From: Trematomus loennbergii
Lineage: Eukaryota; Chordata; Actinopteri; Perciformes; Nototheniidae
Reading direction: 5' to 3'
Assembly: GCA_012861695.1 (NCBI GenBank)
Contig: JAAOOA010000127.1
Location: forward strand, 20,544,255-20,608,254
DNA: 64,000 nucleotides
The position numbers were made by a program, and so were the translations under genes. Shown here piece by piece: positions 24,501 through 41,588 of this stretch (position 1 is its first letter; the number at the start of each line of letters is the position of its first letter). Under the pieces are notes generated by a model that was given only the letters and a program-made list of their open reading frames with translations, did not search any database and had not been told where the DNA came from.

Positions 24501-26809
24501 GAGTCGTTTCTTCTGTAACAGATAATTTCCACAGTCTGATATACAAATTCACTTATTAAAACATATCATTGTATTTATGTGGTTATTTTTTGCCTGTTTG
24601 AAATAATTTACTTCATAATACCAGAGCAGCTGACACTTGAACTCTCTGCATAAAACGTGAAGTGCAACTGATAACTACTGAACTGAAGCTTTACTGAACC
24701 GAAAGCCAGTTACTGGGCTGACTGATTTATGATGATAAACTTCTCAATGAGACAGAGGTCAGTAGAAGCTCAGGGGTCAGTAGAAACTCACAATGATAGC
24801 CTTGTCCCCTTACTGAATCGAACAAGCTGTGGTTCCATGTGGAGCTCTCTGGAAATGGCAATGTGACACCATGACAGACCGAGTTCTGTCCCTTTCAGTC
24901 AGCCGCTGCTGGCCTGCTGTTGCGATGCGTGCACTGTCCAAAAAGAGAGGAATTAAAAAAATGCTTGGCCCCACTCATCTATTCCTCAGTCGGTGAGATC
25001 ACTTTGCTTCTTCAATGAGGACAGACAGATTCTGTTGCAATCAACAACTGTTTTAGAGCATAGTGAGCATTTGTATCCTACGTAGATTTTATTAAGATTG
25101 TATTTGTAACCACATTAGTAGCATTGCTCTTGGGATGGCATTGTTGGTCAGTCCTCTTTGGTCAAGGCTGTAATATCTCAACAACTATTAGATGGATTGA
25201 CTTAAAATGTAATGTAATGTAATGCCTTGAGAACTGCTGGATGGATCACAATGACATTTAGTCCAAACACGAATAGTTTTTGTTCCACTTTCGTGATCCG
25301 CAGCCTTTTTTTTGGTGCTATTTATAACATGTGTTCCAATCTTTCATTTTCACGTAAAACAGACAGCCCTATTAAAAAACATTCACTAAAACAACACAAA
25401 TTGTATTAATAAAATATACTTAAATCTATAAAAGTAAGACTATGCAGCTAAAATGAGTTCCTTGTGTCGACTTTTAAACCGTTAATAGGGGTCACCTGGA
25501 GGTATTTGGGTTAGGATTCTTTACAATGAGAATAATGCTCTACTAGCATAGTTTCAGACTTATAGTTTTTGTGTTTCCTGTTAGAACATTCCCCCAGAGT
25601 GAAATGTCAAAGTGTCACATAGAAAAGATGGGTTTGGGACGAGCAGATGCAAAGTGGGGGTGTCCTTGCTTGGTTGCTGGGCGTGGGAAATATGTCCAGA
25701 TAGACAGCTGCAGGTCTCCACGGGGGACAACATCCGCGTCATCCTCATCATACTGGGTGATGACAGTCCTCTCTGGGACACATGAGCGTTTTAAGTCTCA
25801 CATTTAGTGTCTTTGAAGAGGCTGGTTCTTTATTTAAATGTGTGACATAGAAGAAATGCCAGTTTATGTTTTCAATGTAAGAAATATGCTTTTAAAAGGA
25901 AGAGCTTAAAGAGAACCCCACCCAAATACTGGTGTTTTCTAAATCCGGGCTCTCTCACAGGAAGTTCATTGCATAGTAATGGAGACGTCGGAGGATGTGA
26001 CCTCATGTAAAGTGACAGATCTATCAGCCAGGATTTTCCCTTAGCACTGACCATTAATCCCCCCCCACTTCTCCATGGGTACTGATACAGGAAGAGAGGA
26101 AGTGGTGTTTTTCGGGGAAGGATTGAGAGGGGGGATGTTAAGCATGACTTAATCCAGAGGTCATCATTTGGTTATACCGGTTCTGATGTGTTGTGCATGT
26201 ATCATGGAAACGCGGCCCCTGGGTGACTCAGGTCTGAGGTTAGAGTTGCAGTGGCTGCTTTATTGACGCAAAGAAACGCTGGACTGGATGAGTCCCTCTG
26301 GCCTGGTTAGATCTCACCACAAGTTTGCATTCCTGCGCTGAAGAGAGCTATCTTAACTCCTACAACGGCCAGTCATTGGTGCTTAGCTGGAGAGTGGAGT
26401 GTCCATTTTTGGTCAAAATGAACCGAGCACCATATGGAGTACATACTACATAATAGATGAAGTTTACCGCCTTTTCTTAATAGGCTAGAATATTTTCAGA
26501 AATCTTCTTTAGAGCATATTTCTAAGTTCGCTGAAGCCTTGTCTTTAGGTACAAACTGTCCTGTTATTCTGCGTCATGGAAACATTCTGCCCCAGTTGTG
26601 AAAGTGTGATTTCAAAAGAAGAAGACTTGTAAGTTCTGCTTTCTGAACCAGTGAGTTATTTTTACTCGCACGTACTGATCTGACGCCACTTTAGTGCATT
26701 CTGATAATAGCTGAATTGTTGACTAATGAAAAAATTATACATGACATTACAAATATACACCGCGTTCATGTCACTCAAGGTCACCTTACATCACACCTGT
26801 ACCTGTAGC

Positions 26810-27284
26810 CAGAGGTGGGAGAAGTACTCAGATCTCGTACTTGAGTAAAAGTAGAAGTACCAGAGTTTTGGAATACTCTGTTAGAAGTAAAAGTCCTGCA
26901 ATCAAAATGTTACTCAAGTAAAAGTAGAAAAGTATTAGCATCAAATATACCAAAAGTAAAAGTACTTATTATCCAAATTGGTCCATTTCAGAATAATGTA
27001 TTACATATATATATAATCCAAGGTAGCTTTTTAATTTACTCCAGGTGTAACTAAAGTCTTATTTAAGTGTTGATTATATTTCACATCATTAATCCAAATA
27101 TAAGTAACTAAAGCTATAAAATAAATGTAGTGAAGTAACAGTACACACGATTTACCTCTGAATTGTAGTGGAGGAGAAGTACAAAGTAGCATAAAATGGA
27201 AATACTTGAGTAAAGAACAAGTATCCTAAAATTGTACCTAATTACAGTACTTGAGTAAATGTACTTAGTTACTTCCCACCTCTG
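26810..27284. mobile_element. hAT-like non-autonomous DNA transposon (MITE)
   Basis: The element starts with CAGAGGTGGGAGAAGTA and ends with its inverted counterpart (TTACTTCCCACCTCTG), giving terminal inverted repeats of about 11 bases plus an imperfect extension. The interior is packed with GTAAAAGTA / TACTTGAGTAAA words, a well-known teleost repeat look. No transposase frame exists. I could not see a matching 8-base target duplication: the flanks are CCTGTAGC and TCACTTGT. It lies in the csk 5' region. Confidence 0.7.
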
Positions 27285-27296
27285 TCACTTGTTACT

Positions 27297-27490
27297 TGTT
27301 AGACGCTTTTATCCAAAGCGACTTACATACTCAATACTGTGGGCAATCCCCACAGGAGCAATTTGGGGTGAATTGTCTTGCCCAGGGACACAACGACATG
27401 CTGACTGCAGTGGGGTTTGAACCTGTGACCCCTGATACAAACACCAACGCACAACCCTCTGCACCACACGCCTCCCTCGCAAAAGAAGCA
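27297..27490. repeat. Interspersed repeat (fish SINE/LINE-tail type)
   Basis: Contains ACGCTTTTATCCAAAGCGAC, then a segment ending in GGGGTTTGAACCTGTGACC. I recognise this phrase combination as a very common dispersed repeat in teleost genomes. It abuts the hAT-like element on its right. Family assignment is tentative, and there is no coding capacity. Confidence 0.55.
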
Positions 27491-27889
27491 CCAGTACGTG
27501 AACATCAATGAAATCCTCATAATAAGATATACAATGGGCAACTGAAAATAACACAGATTCAAGATCGGTGTAAAATAAGACATATGCTGTTAAAGTAAGT
27601 AAGATGGGTTCAAATTATGGTTTTGAAGAGTGGTTTTAATTTTGTAATGGGTTCCAGTTTACGATGTGAGGGGAAAGTGTATTTCTCATACTATTAACAT
27701 GCTCTTACACACCAAGAAACCACACATTAATTGTCTTGCTGATACTTTGTGTGTAGATATAGTAAGGCAGCGGCATACTGACTTAATTCTGTTTCTTTTT
27801 TTAGGTACTGCATGTGTATGTGTGTTACCAGCTCTAATGTTAGCAGCTAGAAAACATCATCACTTGTGAGAGGATTGAACCGCCTCACC

Positions 27890-34093
<6,204 letters not shown>

Positions 34094-34915
34094 GACATCT
34101 GACAGAACGGATACAAAAAGTGACTTTCCTCTCCCTTCATTTTGACCACTTGGACCACAACCTAGGAGGAAGAAATATTTTGCAGACAATGTTAGCTTTG
34201 TCCGTGAACCGATATAACTGTCAACGTTTATGTTCCTTAGCAGCATCCATGTCTCAGGGTGTTCATATTGCAGTTACTATCTGATTCGGTCGCTCTTTCT
34301 GCGCTAGGTTTTCAAGAGTGAATGATTAACTGTCATATCAACGAGTCTTTCTTTAATACACAGTGCTGCCTCAGGGCCACAGTGCCTTGACCTGTTTTGT
34401 GTATTTTATGACCTTTATGTTGATAGCCTTGGTCATATTGGGGACTGCATTATTTTTTAATGAACATTTACAGTGGACCGTGACATAATTTGACTAAGTT
34501 GACTGAATCCATTGTTTCGGTTTAAAGAGGAGAGACATGTCAAAAGTAGGAAGATGGTTTTGATACATCATTACACACTCTATTCTTTTTTTACAGTTTC
34601 ATGGTACACCTTACTGCATGATCGTATAATTATTTTGTTAAGAGGACTAAGTTAAAATAACTTTAATTATGCAGCTTTACATTTTTTATTGTTGTCTATT
34701 TCAAATGCCCTATAAAAGGAAGCACAAGTGTGGACAAATGTAAACTTTACTACTGATATAGAACACCATTCAGCTGATTCATGTAGAAACCATTCCCATG
34801 TACAGAATTTTCCATCCAACATCATGAAATGTTTCTATTTTTCTGATTCTTCAGATTGAACCAAATATTCTGGATTTTGTATGTAAAAAGAAAAACGAAT
34901 GTTAATAAAATACAT
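34094..34915 (+). other. csk 3' UTR and poly(A) signal
   Basis: Non-coding sequence after the TAA at 34091-34093. AATAAA at 34904-34909 is the likely poly(A) signal. No further exon is visible. Confidence 0.65.
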
Positions 34916-35236
34916 ATTGAAAAAACATTTTTATTTTCCTTTTTTTCAAAGTCAAGTATTAGCTATTTAATATGGAATTATTCATGTATACATTTACACT
35001 TAAACCAATCAAAATCAAATACAAATGGTACCTAAACAATTTGGAGATATTTATATGTTACTAAGTATTTCTATTCTTTGCTGCTTTCTACTTCCACCAT
35101 TAACCTTTCTCAACTTTTATAATATGTTTTGCATTTAAAAAAAACCTGGATAACAAGATAATAACAGCCATTAGATTAATAAAGTACACTATTAAAAAAA
35201 AGAGTACAAATGTATGTACTTGTTTTCTAATATTTT

Positions 35237-35260
35237 ATATTATATATATATATATATATA
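35237..35260. repeat. TA dinucleotide microsatellite
   Basis: Perfect or near-perfect alternating TA of about 24 bases, directly left of a LINE fragment. Confidence 0.85.
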
Positions 35261-35261
35261 T

Positions 35262-35582
35262 CAAGACCAGGCTCAAAAACCTGAGGGGACCGAGCAGCTA
35301 GGCCCCAGGCTCTGGAACAGTCTGCCCCTCCATGTGAGGTCGGCCCAGACCCTAGGGGTTTTTAAATCCTCACTGAAGACTCACTTCTTCTCTCAGGCCT
35401 TCTAGTCAGAGTATGACTCCTGACATTTCCCTGTGTTTTGTTTTTATATTTGCTGTTGTAAATTATTGTCTTTTGTTGTTATTGTAGTAAAGTGTTTTTA
35501 TTACATGTGATGTACAGCACTTTGGCCGACCAAAAATCGTTTTTAAATGTGCTCTATAAATAAAACCTGATTTGATTTGATA
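35262..35582 (+). mobile_element. 5'-truncated LINE (L2-like) fragment
   Basis: A short frame reads GPRLWNSLPLHVRSAQTLGV then FKSSLKTHFFSQAF, the typical C-terminal end of the ORF2 protein of L2-type LINEs. It is followed by a non-coding tail with GCACTTTGG and a run of TGATTTGATTTGAT repeats, as expected for an L2-like 3' end. Only the last few hundred bases are present, so it is dead. It lies between csk and adal, outside any gene. Confidence 0.75.
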
Positions 35583-35922
35583 TATTCTAATAAAGGTTAT
35601 TCCTTTAAGCCATTGCAGTGCTATCAAGAGGTTCAGTTTCTTATTAACGGAGGCTGTGATAGTGGTTATGTAATTTTCCCTTTCTTCAAACGGCAATCAA
35701 ATAATACATGAACTAATAAGTAAATATAAGTCGCCTCATGGGGTTTCAACGATTTTAGAAGCGGAACCTTGAGGAAGAGAATCCCCCTAACATATGGGGG
35801 CTTATTACTGTGTTGCACTTGGTGTCACAGTGAAATACAGACTGAAAACAGTGTCAGCGTTAAGTGACAGCCTGCAGCTCTGATCACAGCTCAGGATTAC
35901 ACAGGCTTTGTTTTACTTTGTG
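35583..35922 (+). promoter_or_regulatory. 5' flank of adal
   Basis: About 340 bases between the LINE fragment and the adal start codon. No upstream exon or acceptor is evident, so the promoter and 5' UTR are probably here. I see no TATA box near a clear start. Confidence 0.4.
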
Positions 35923-38900
35923 ATGATGGACAATGAGGTCGATGTCTTCTATCGGGAGCTGCCAAAAGTGGTAAGTCGCAAAAGCATTGATACATCTTAA
36001 GATGAGAAGAAAGTTTGAGGAGTTAAACACGGTTAAAAGTATGTTTGTGTACATTTATAGTTACCTAGATGCTAACGTCAGCGTTTCAAACCGTCACCAG
36101 GAGCTCCATGCTCACCTCAACGGCTCCGTCAGCTGCCCGACCATCGAGAAGCTCATCAGCCGGAAACCGCACCTCAACATCGGACACGGCATGACGGCCA
36201 TCGGCAAGGGCCAGCGGAGGACCCTGGATGAGTGCGTGTAACTTCATATGAAAGTTTAATAAAGGACCAATTTTGTATCAATTAGAGCTATATTTGATGA
36301 TGACATCGTCGTTATTTCACAAGTACAAGTATAACAATGGGTGGGTATTAAAGTGTTACTGTTTTTAGATGAGAATAAAACAAAAACTGTCAATTATCAA
36401 AGACGTATTTCACTCCAGGGTGATAGCAGCACACCCCAACTAGTCACTTAGAGAATATCAGGATAATCTGTTTTTGATTTATTCTTTTCTAAAAACAGAG
36501 GGATGATAGCTCATATATGAGACTTCAATGGTATTTTATTTTGAAACTGTACATCAGATTGTCCTGATATTCTCTGAGTGACTAGATGGGGTGTCCTGCT
36601 ATCACCCTGGAGTGATATTAGTCTTTGATACTGGAGAGTTTTGTTTTATTCTTATCTAAAAACAGAGCGATGATAGCTCATATATGAGACTTCAAAGGTA
36701 TTTTATTTTGAAACTGTACATCAGATTGTCCTGATATTCTCTGAGTGACTAGATGGGGTGTCCTGCTATCACCCTGGAGTGATATTAGTCTTTGATACTG
36801 GATAGTTTTTGTTTTATTCTTATCTAAAAACAGATGGACGATAGCCCATATGAGATTTCAAAAGTATTTTATTTATTTTGAAAGTTTTACATTCACTCAG
36901 TTATAATGTGGTAGTTATACGTAGTTTGTTTTAAATAATTATTGATCACATTATATAGACCATATTTCTTAATTTAAGCTCCAGTATTTATGAATATGTT
37001 TGGTATGTTTTTTTGGTATATTTGTTATTGACGCGAGTAAGCGCTTTTATTTTGAAGGCAGTTTTTCCAGGCCTCTACCGTAATGCATAGGATATTCGCG
37101 CACCGCAATACAACGTGCAGGCTGGCTTGAACGTGTTTTCCGAAGTGGAGGCTGGCTTGACCGCAGTAATAGTTATGTGACAATGGGAAGAGGGGTTTTT
37201 TTTTTTTAAAGGGGTCAAATCTATAAGAAAATGGCGCGCATATCAGGTGTAAATTACATTTTTTAATCATAATAATATTATAATGAATTGTAGGCATAGA
37301 TATGTGTATATATTGTTTAATTAATCATATTGAAAAATGGAAATGGAATAGTTATACATGAAACATCAACGAATAGAATAGAATACAAAATAATGACCTG
37401 CCCATGCAGGAACATTATCTATGAATGTAGTTTTATGTTGGTTATTGGACAGACATTCACTTCTTTTTTTCTTTATAATTGATCTTGAATAAATATTTAA
37501 AAAGAAGATTATTTCAGATTTTGAACAATGCAAAGTAGGACACATTGCATTGAATTTATTTTAATTTTAATAGTGATATAACAAGTCAGCAGTTTCCTTT
37601 TTAAAAAGTCAGAACACATTTCAATAGCTTCCATGTCATGTAGTCTGAACAAATACGACATGTCGCTTTTATTGGATTTTAGTCCACCTTATGTTATGAA
37701 CATTTTTATGACTTTCATTTGTATTGCTTCACTGCTGTAAATTATAATAAATCTTTCCATAGAAAAAAACTGTAGTCCTATGCATGATGTTTACAGCCTG
37801 TTGACCAAACAAATAGCAAAACAGACAACATTGATCTGCACGAGGAAGATGTCAACTTAAGCATATTTGATGTCTGCAGGTGTTCCAAGTTTCAAGTTCA
37901 AGGTCCCATCAGCTGGTGGACACGGAGGAAGACATCCTGATGGTGAGGACTGACTGTTTGAAAAAAAATGAAATTAGCAGTTGTTGACTTAAATATATAT
38001 ATGTTTTGCACAGAATGTTACTGACAGCTGTTTCTTTTCTCTCTTACAGGTTGCTACAGATGTGATCAAAGAGTTTGCAGCAGATGGTGTCAAATATTTA
38101 GAGCTGAGAAGTACACCAAGGGAGGAGAAACATACAGGTGGAGAAGCAGCCTTATATCTGAGAAGTGATTTACTGTCAAGGTTGTTTTATTAAATGATTA
38201 GGCTCTCAAATTAGACAGTTTACACAGATATTTTATATTCCCATGGCACGTCTTTGTCAGTATTACCATTCAAGAAAACATGATTCCAAAAAATCCCATT
38301 TTATTTGTTTTGTGGGTTGATACAAATGTGTAAAATATTTATATTGTATCGTGGCAGACTTTGTGATTTCTTAAAACATTGTCCACACTATAAATAGTGT
38401 TGTTTGTGATGAAATGTGTAGTTTACACCCCTAATGTGTATACATTTACAGTATATGTGTGTCTTTGGGAAAACACTTTGGTGCAAAACATAAAACAAAC
38501 TTGAAGAATTTGAAACAAGTTTAATACCTTTTCCCTATAGGATTGACAAAGAAGAGTTACATTGAAACCGTCATCAAAGCCATTGAACAATGCAAAAGCG
38601 AAGGAGTGGACATTGATGTCAGGTAGGCAACAGTTTTATTTTTGTGTGCAAGTCGGCAAATGTTTATTTTTGTGTGTGTGAGAAGTGCCTGTGTTGAACA
38701 CACTCCCATTACAGTCTGCATAATGTTTTACTAGGAACGTGAGTGCTGGCCACAGTAGTGCATGGCTGTAAATGTGTTCATTGTTCTCAAGGTTTCTGGT
38801 GGCGATTGACCGCAGGAATGGAACTGAAGTTGCCATGGAGACGGTGAAGCTTGCTGAGGACTTCATGCTGTCGTCTGATGGTTTGGTGTTGGGACTCGAC

Positions 38901-41189
38901 CTCAGTGGAGATCCAACGGTTAGTACAAATTGAGCATCATTGGAATTAAAACATTCACTATTTAATTTCTCTGTGTTACCAGTTTCTGCCTTTCACATGT
39001 GCTGGCTGTATTTCTCAGACGGATCAAAAAGAGTTTTACTCCTAATATTACGCACCATTAGAGTTACAATACCCACTAGTTGGGGACCAGTTAGACTAGC
39101 ATTTTTTTGCAGGTTATGACATGTTCAGAAATAGTACTTTTGCTTCTGATACTTGTGCTTTTAAGTGCAAGCTACAAATACATTTACTTATACATTTATG
39201 AAGGTAATGTAAAGAAAAAAGCATAAAAAACAATGGTTAATGTTATCTCTTACAGAAAGTGCAGTCTTCCATAATGGTAGCTGTTGAACAATTTGCTCAG
39301 GTTTTTTTGGTAATCCCTGGTCCATGGTGTTAGCAGTCACTATAGTGTGTGGGAGTATTCCAATGACTGATCCCAACGTGGTTTCTTGTTTATTTTATTG
39401 CTTTTTTGCATTTTGACAGATGCATTGCTATAATCAAATGATGCTATTTGCAAAAAGAATAGTTGCAAATTAAAGGGACGGTACAGTACAGTAGATGCCT
39501 CCAAACCTTTACTGATAATTAAAAAAAATCAAATCCATGTAAATGAAATATTCAGTGAGATTTAAAAGGAATCCACCTGTCTGACATTTACTACATTTTC
39601 CCTCTCAGGTTGGCCATGGCAAAGACCTACTTCCTGCTCTGCAGAAGGCAAAGAACTGTGGACTGAAGTTGTCCCTGCACCTCTCAGAAGTATGACCATT
39701 TCATTAAATGTAATCCGTTATCAGTGAGCACATTATCTGAGAGAGATCTGATGTTCCAACATGAACGGTTGCAGGTCCCGTCCCAGCTGGAGGAGTCCGA
39801 CCTGCTGTGGATCTTCCTCCGGACAGGATCGGTCACGGCACCTTCCTGCACCCGGCCATGGGGGATCTCAAGGGCTTGTTGACAAAGTGGTGAAGCACAA
39901 CATACCGCTGGGTAAGAGTGAGATTAAAAGATTTATTTTCTGAGGTGTGCACCAGTGGACTTGCTTAAAGGTAGGGTAGGTAAGTTTGAGAAACCGGCTC
40001 GAGATCGCTAGAATTTGAAAATAGACAACCGGAGAAAATCTGCCACTTCCTCACAGAGCCCCTCCTCCAACACACACGAACGCGCACATGACCAATGAGG
40101 GCACGAGATAAGTTTGTGCACAGATGGAAGGCTGACAGGCAGGTAGGCCGGCTAAAATGATTGGTCGTGCTTTTTAACAGTACTACGGCTTCCACAGATG
40201 ACATTTTTGTATGGATTTTTTGTCAAAGCACTTAAGATATTCATTGCTATCGGGATGTTAAGAGCATTCCATGGAATATAACAAAAAGTGTATCTCGAGC
40301 CGGTTTCTCAAACGTACCTACCCTACCTTTAAGGATTTTTTATCTTTTTATCTCAGAGCTCTGCCTGACATCAAACGTCAAAGGACAAACGGTTGCACGT
40401 TACTCCGATCATCATTTCAAACACTGGTACCAGATGGGACATCCCAGTGTGATTTGTGTAAGTTTCGCCTCACATACGATACTATGACCAGTTTTTAATT
40501 GCATTTTGACATTTTGTGGCATACTGAACTGACGGTTTCCCAAAGTCAGAATAATGTATTTCAAAACTGAACAAAAATTATTATTTTGTTTGCTAAATTC
40601 GAATTAATTAGAGTCGAGGGATAGTATGCCATATAAAGGCTATTTTATGAGACACTATGAATGGACATTTTTATATTTTTATTGGAATATGCTTGCTTCC
40701 TAAATTGCTACTACATCATTACTTCAACCCTTAATTGGGCAATCGCATAAATATTTTGGAAAATAATTGATTTCTAAATAACACCTGATGTACACGGTTA
40801 TAACACCCGTTTAACAGCCAATATAATCACTTATCACACCCAGCTAATATTACACTTGTTACATATGGACACAGACTGTCAATGACACTAAAGTATGCAC
40901 CATGAAACTGTAACCATTTAAGGGTTAGGGACACCTGATATAGAACCTGAATTGACACCATGTTGACCATGAATGATTTTATTCTTTGTCACATTAGACT
41001 GATGATAAAGGAGTCTTCAGTACGGACTTGTCTCAGGAATATCAGCTGGCAGCTTCCACGTTTGATCTCAGTCGTGAAGCTGTGTGGAAACTTTCCCATG
41101 ATGCCATAGACTGTATCTTTGCCCCGGACACTGTGAAACAGCAGCTCAAACAGAAGTGGATTGATTTAAAGCCTCAAGTGTTCAAGTGA
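35923..41189 (+). CDS. adal: N6-methyl-AMP deaminase (adenosine deaminase-like)
   Basis: ADAL converts N6-methyl-AMP, released by RNA turnover, to IMP in the cytosol. Ten coding exons: 35923-35970, 36101-36231 (or 36235), 37880-37942, 38050-38137, 38541-38622, 38792-38918, 39609-39689, 39775-39911, 40357-40457 and 40998-41189; about 351 residues (human 355). Zinc ligands and catalytic motifs are visible: the HAH motif in ELHAHLNGS, LSLHLSE, the IGHGTFLHP segment and the TDDKGVF Asp pair. Exon 39775-39911 has two frame breaks, near 39803-39808 and at the GGGGG run 39860-39864. One extra base at each restores the family reading and the exon phase. The 36231/37880 junction is also problematic: the better-placed donor gives a phase error, whereas a donor after 36235 keeps frame but adds residues. 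Start: ATG 35923, or ATG 35926 directly after it. Confidence 0.92.
36361..36831. repeat. Inverted repeat with an internal 167-base tandem duplication
   Basis: In adal intron 2. The segment 36361-36470 is the inverted complement of 36555-36663 (for example CTCCAGGGTGATAGCAG against CTGCTATCACCCTGGAG). That right arm, with its spacer, is repeated almost exactly 167 bases downstream (36722-36831). The whole can fold into a long hairpin. It looks like a palindromic MITE whose right half was duplicated. No target duplication was identified. Confidence 0.8.
39965..40332. mobile_element. MITE with 38-base terminal inverted repeats and TTAA ends
   Basis: TTAA at 39965-39968 and at 40329-40332 flank ends that start AAGGTAGGGTAGGTA. 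The inverted repeats extend about 38 bases with one mismatch (through GAAACCGGCTCGAGAT). A TTAA target duplication suggests mobilisation by a piggyBac-type transposase, although the terminal bases are not the classic CCC. The body has no coding capacity. It sits in adal intron 8, and its right end is only 24 bases upstream of exon 40357. Confidence 0.85.
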
Positions 41190-41588
41190 TCCATTACAGG
41201 GAACTGACAGCCTTTAATATACCTCACATATCATTTTACAGAACTTATTCATTAACATTTTACATTGTAGAAATCATGTCTTCAACTAAAAGGGAAACTC
41301 TAAACATACTGTGAAAATGTTTAAAATAACTGAAAGTAAATCCTTCCTATTTAGTACAACATGTGTAAGTGTGTTATTTGCTGCCGATATACAGGGTCTC
41401 TGCAATGTTGCACACACCATAAAACAAAGCAACAAACTTGTTATGATGTACTGTAGAAAAAAAAAATCATAAGCATAAGAAAATATCTCAGAGGATATCC
41501 AGTCTTTTAGGTGCTCTTCAGTATCTGCAATATCATGTTGATACCGCTTGGTTCCCACACACTTTCCTGTCAACGCAGCAGTTTACGG
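41190..41588. other. Shared 3' region between convergent adal and nat10
   Basis: Four hundred bases separate the adal stop (41187-41189, plus strand) from the nat10 stop (41589-41591, minus strand). Both 3' UTRs must lie here or overlap. I see no canonical AATAAA on the plus strand in the first hundred bases and no clear one for nat10, so the ends rely on variant signals or run into each other. Confidence 0.5.

Larger units (their letters stand above)
21521..27804 (+). promoter_or_regulatory. csk 5' region: likely promoter, untranslated exon(s) and a long first intron with repeats
   Basis: Csk genes usually have untranslated first exons. A candidate lies at about 21730-22154, ending at donor AAAAAAAG|GTAAGA, and the exon with the start codon opens at 27805 after TTTTTTAG. 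Between them I see no family-like coding exon. A short open stretch bounded by CTGCAG| and CAG|GTATGG (24127-24360) resembles an exon but matches nothing I know. Repeat-derived pieces lie near 25140-25270 and from 26810 on. Confidence 0.4.

Noticed and set aside
34925..35600. Endogenous retrovirus or complete LINE
   Set aside because: Only the last few hundred bases of an L2-like LINE are present, with no reverse transcriptase core, LTR or gag/pol sequence.
36361..36831. CRISPR-like repeated array
   Set aside because: Only two tandem units with an inverted arm, no short regular repeats with variable spacers, and the host is a vertebrate.
39775..39911. adal as a true pseudogene
   Set aside because: All other exons keep conserved sequence and splice sites, and sister genes show the same one-base loss pattern, so a sequencing cause is more likely.
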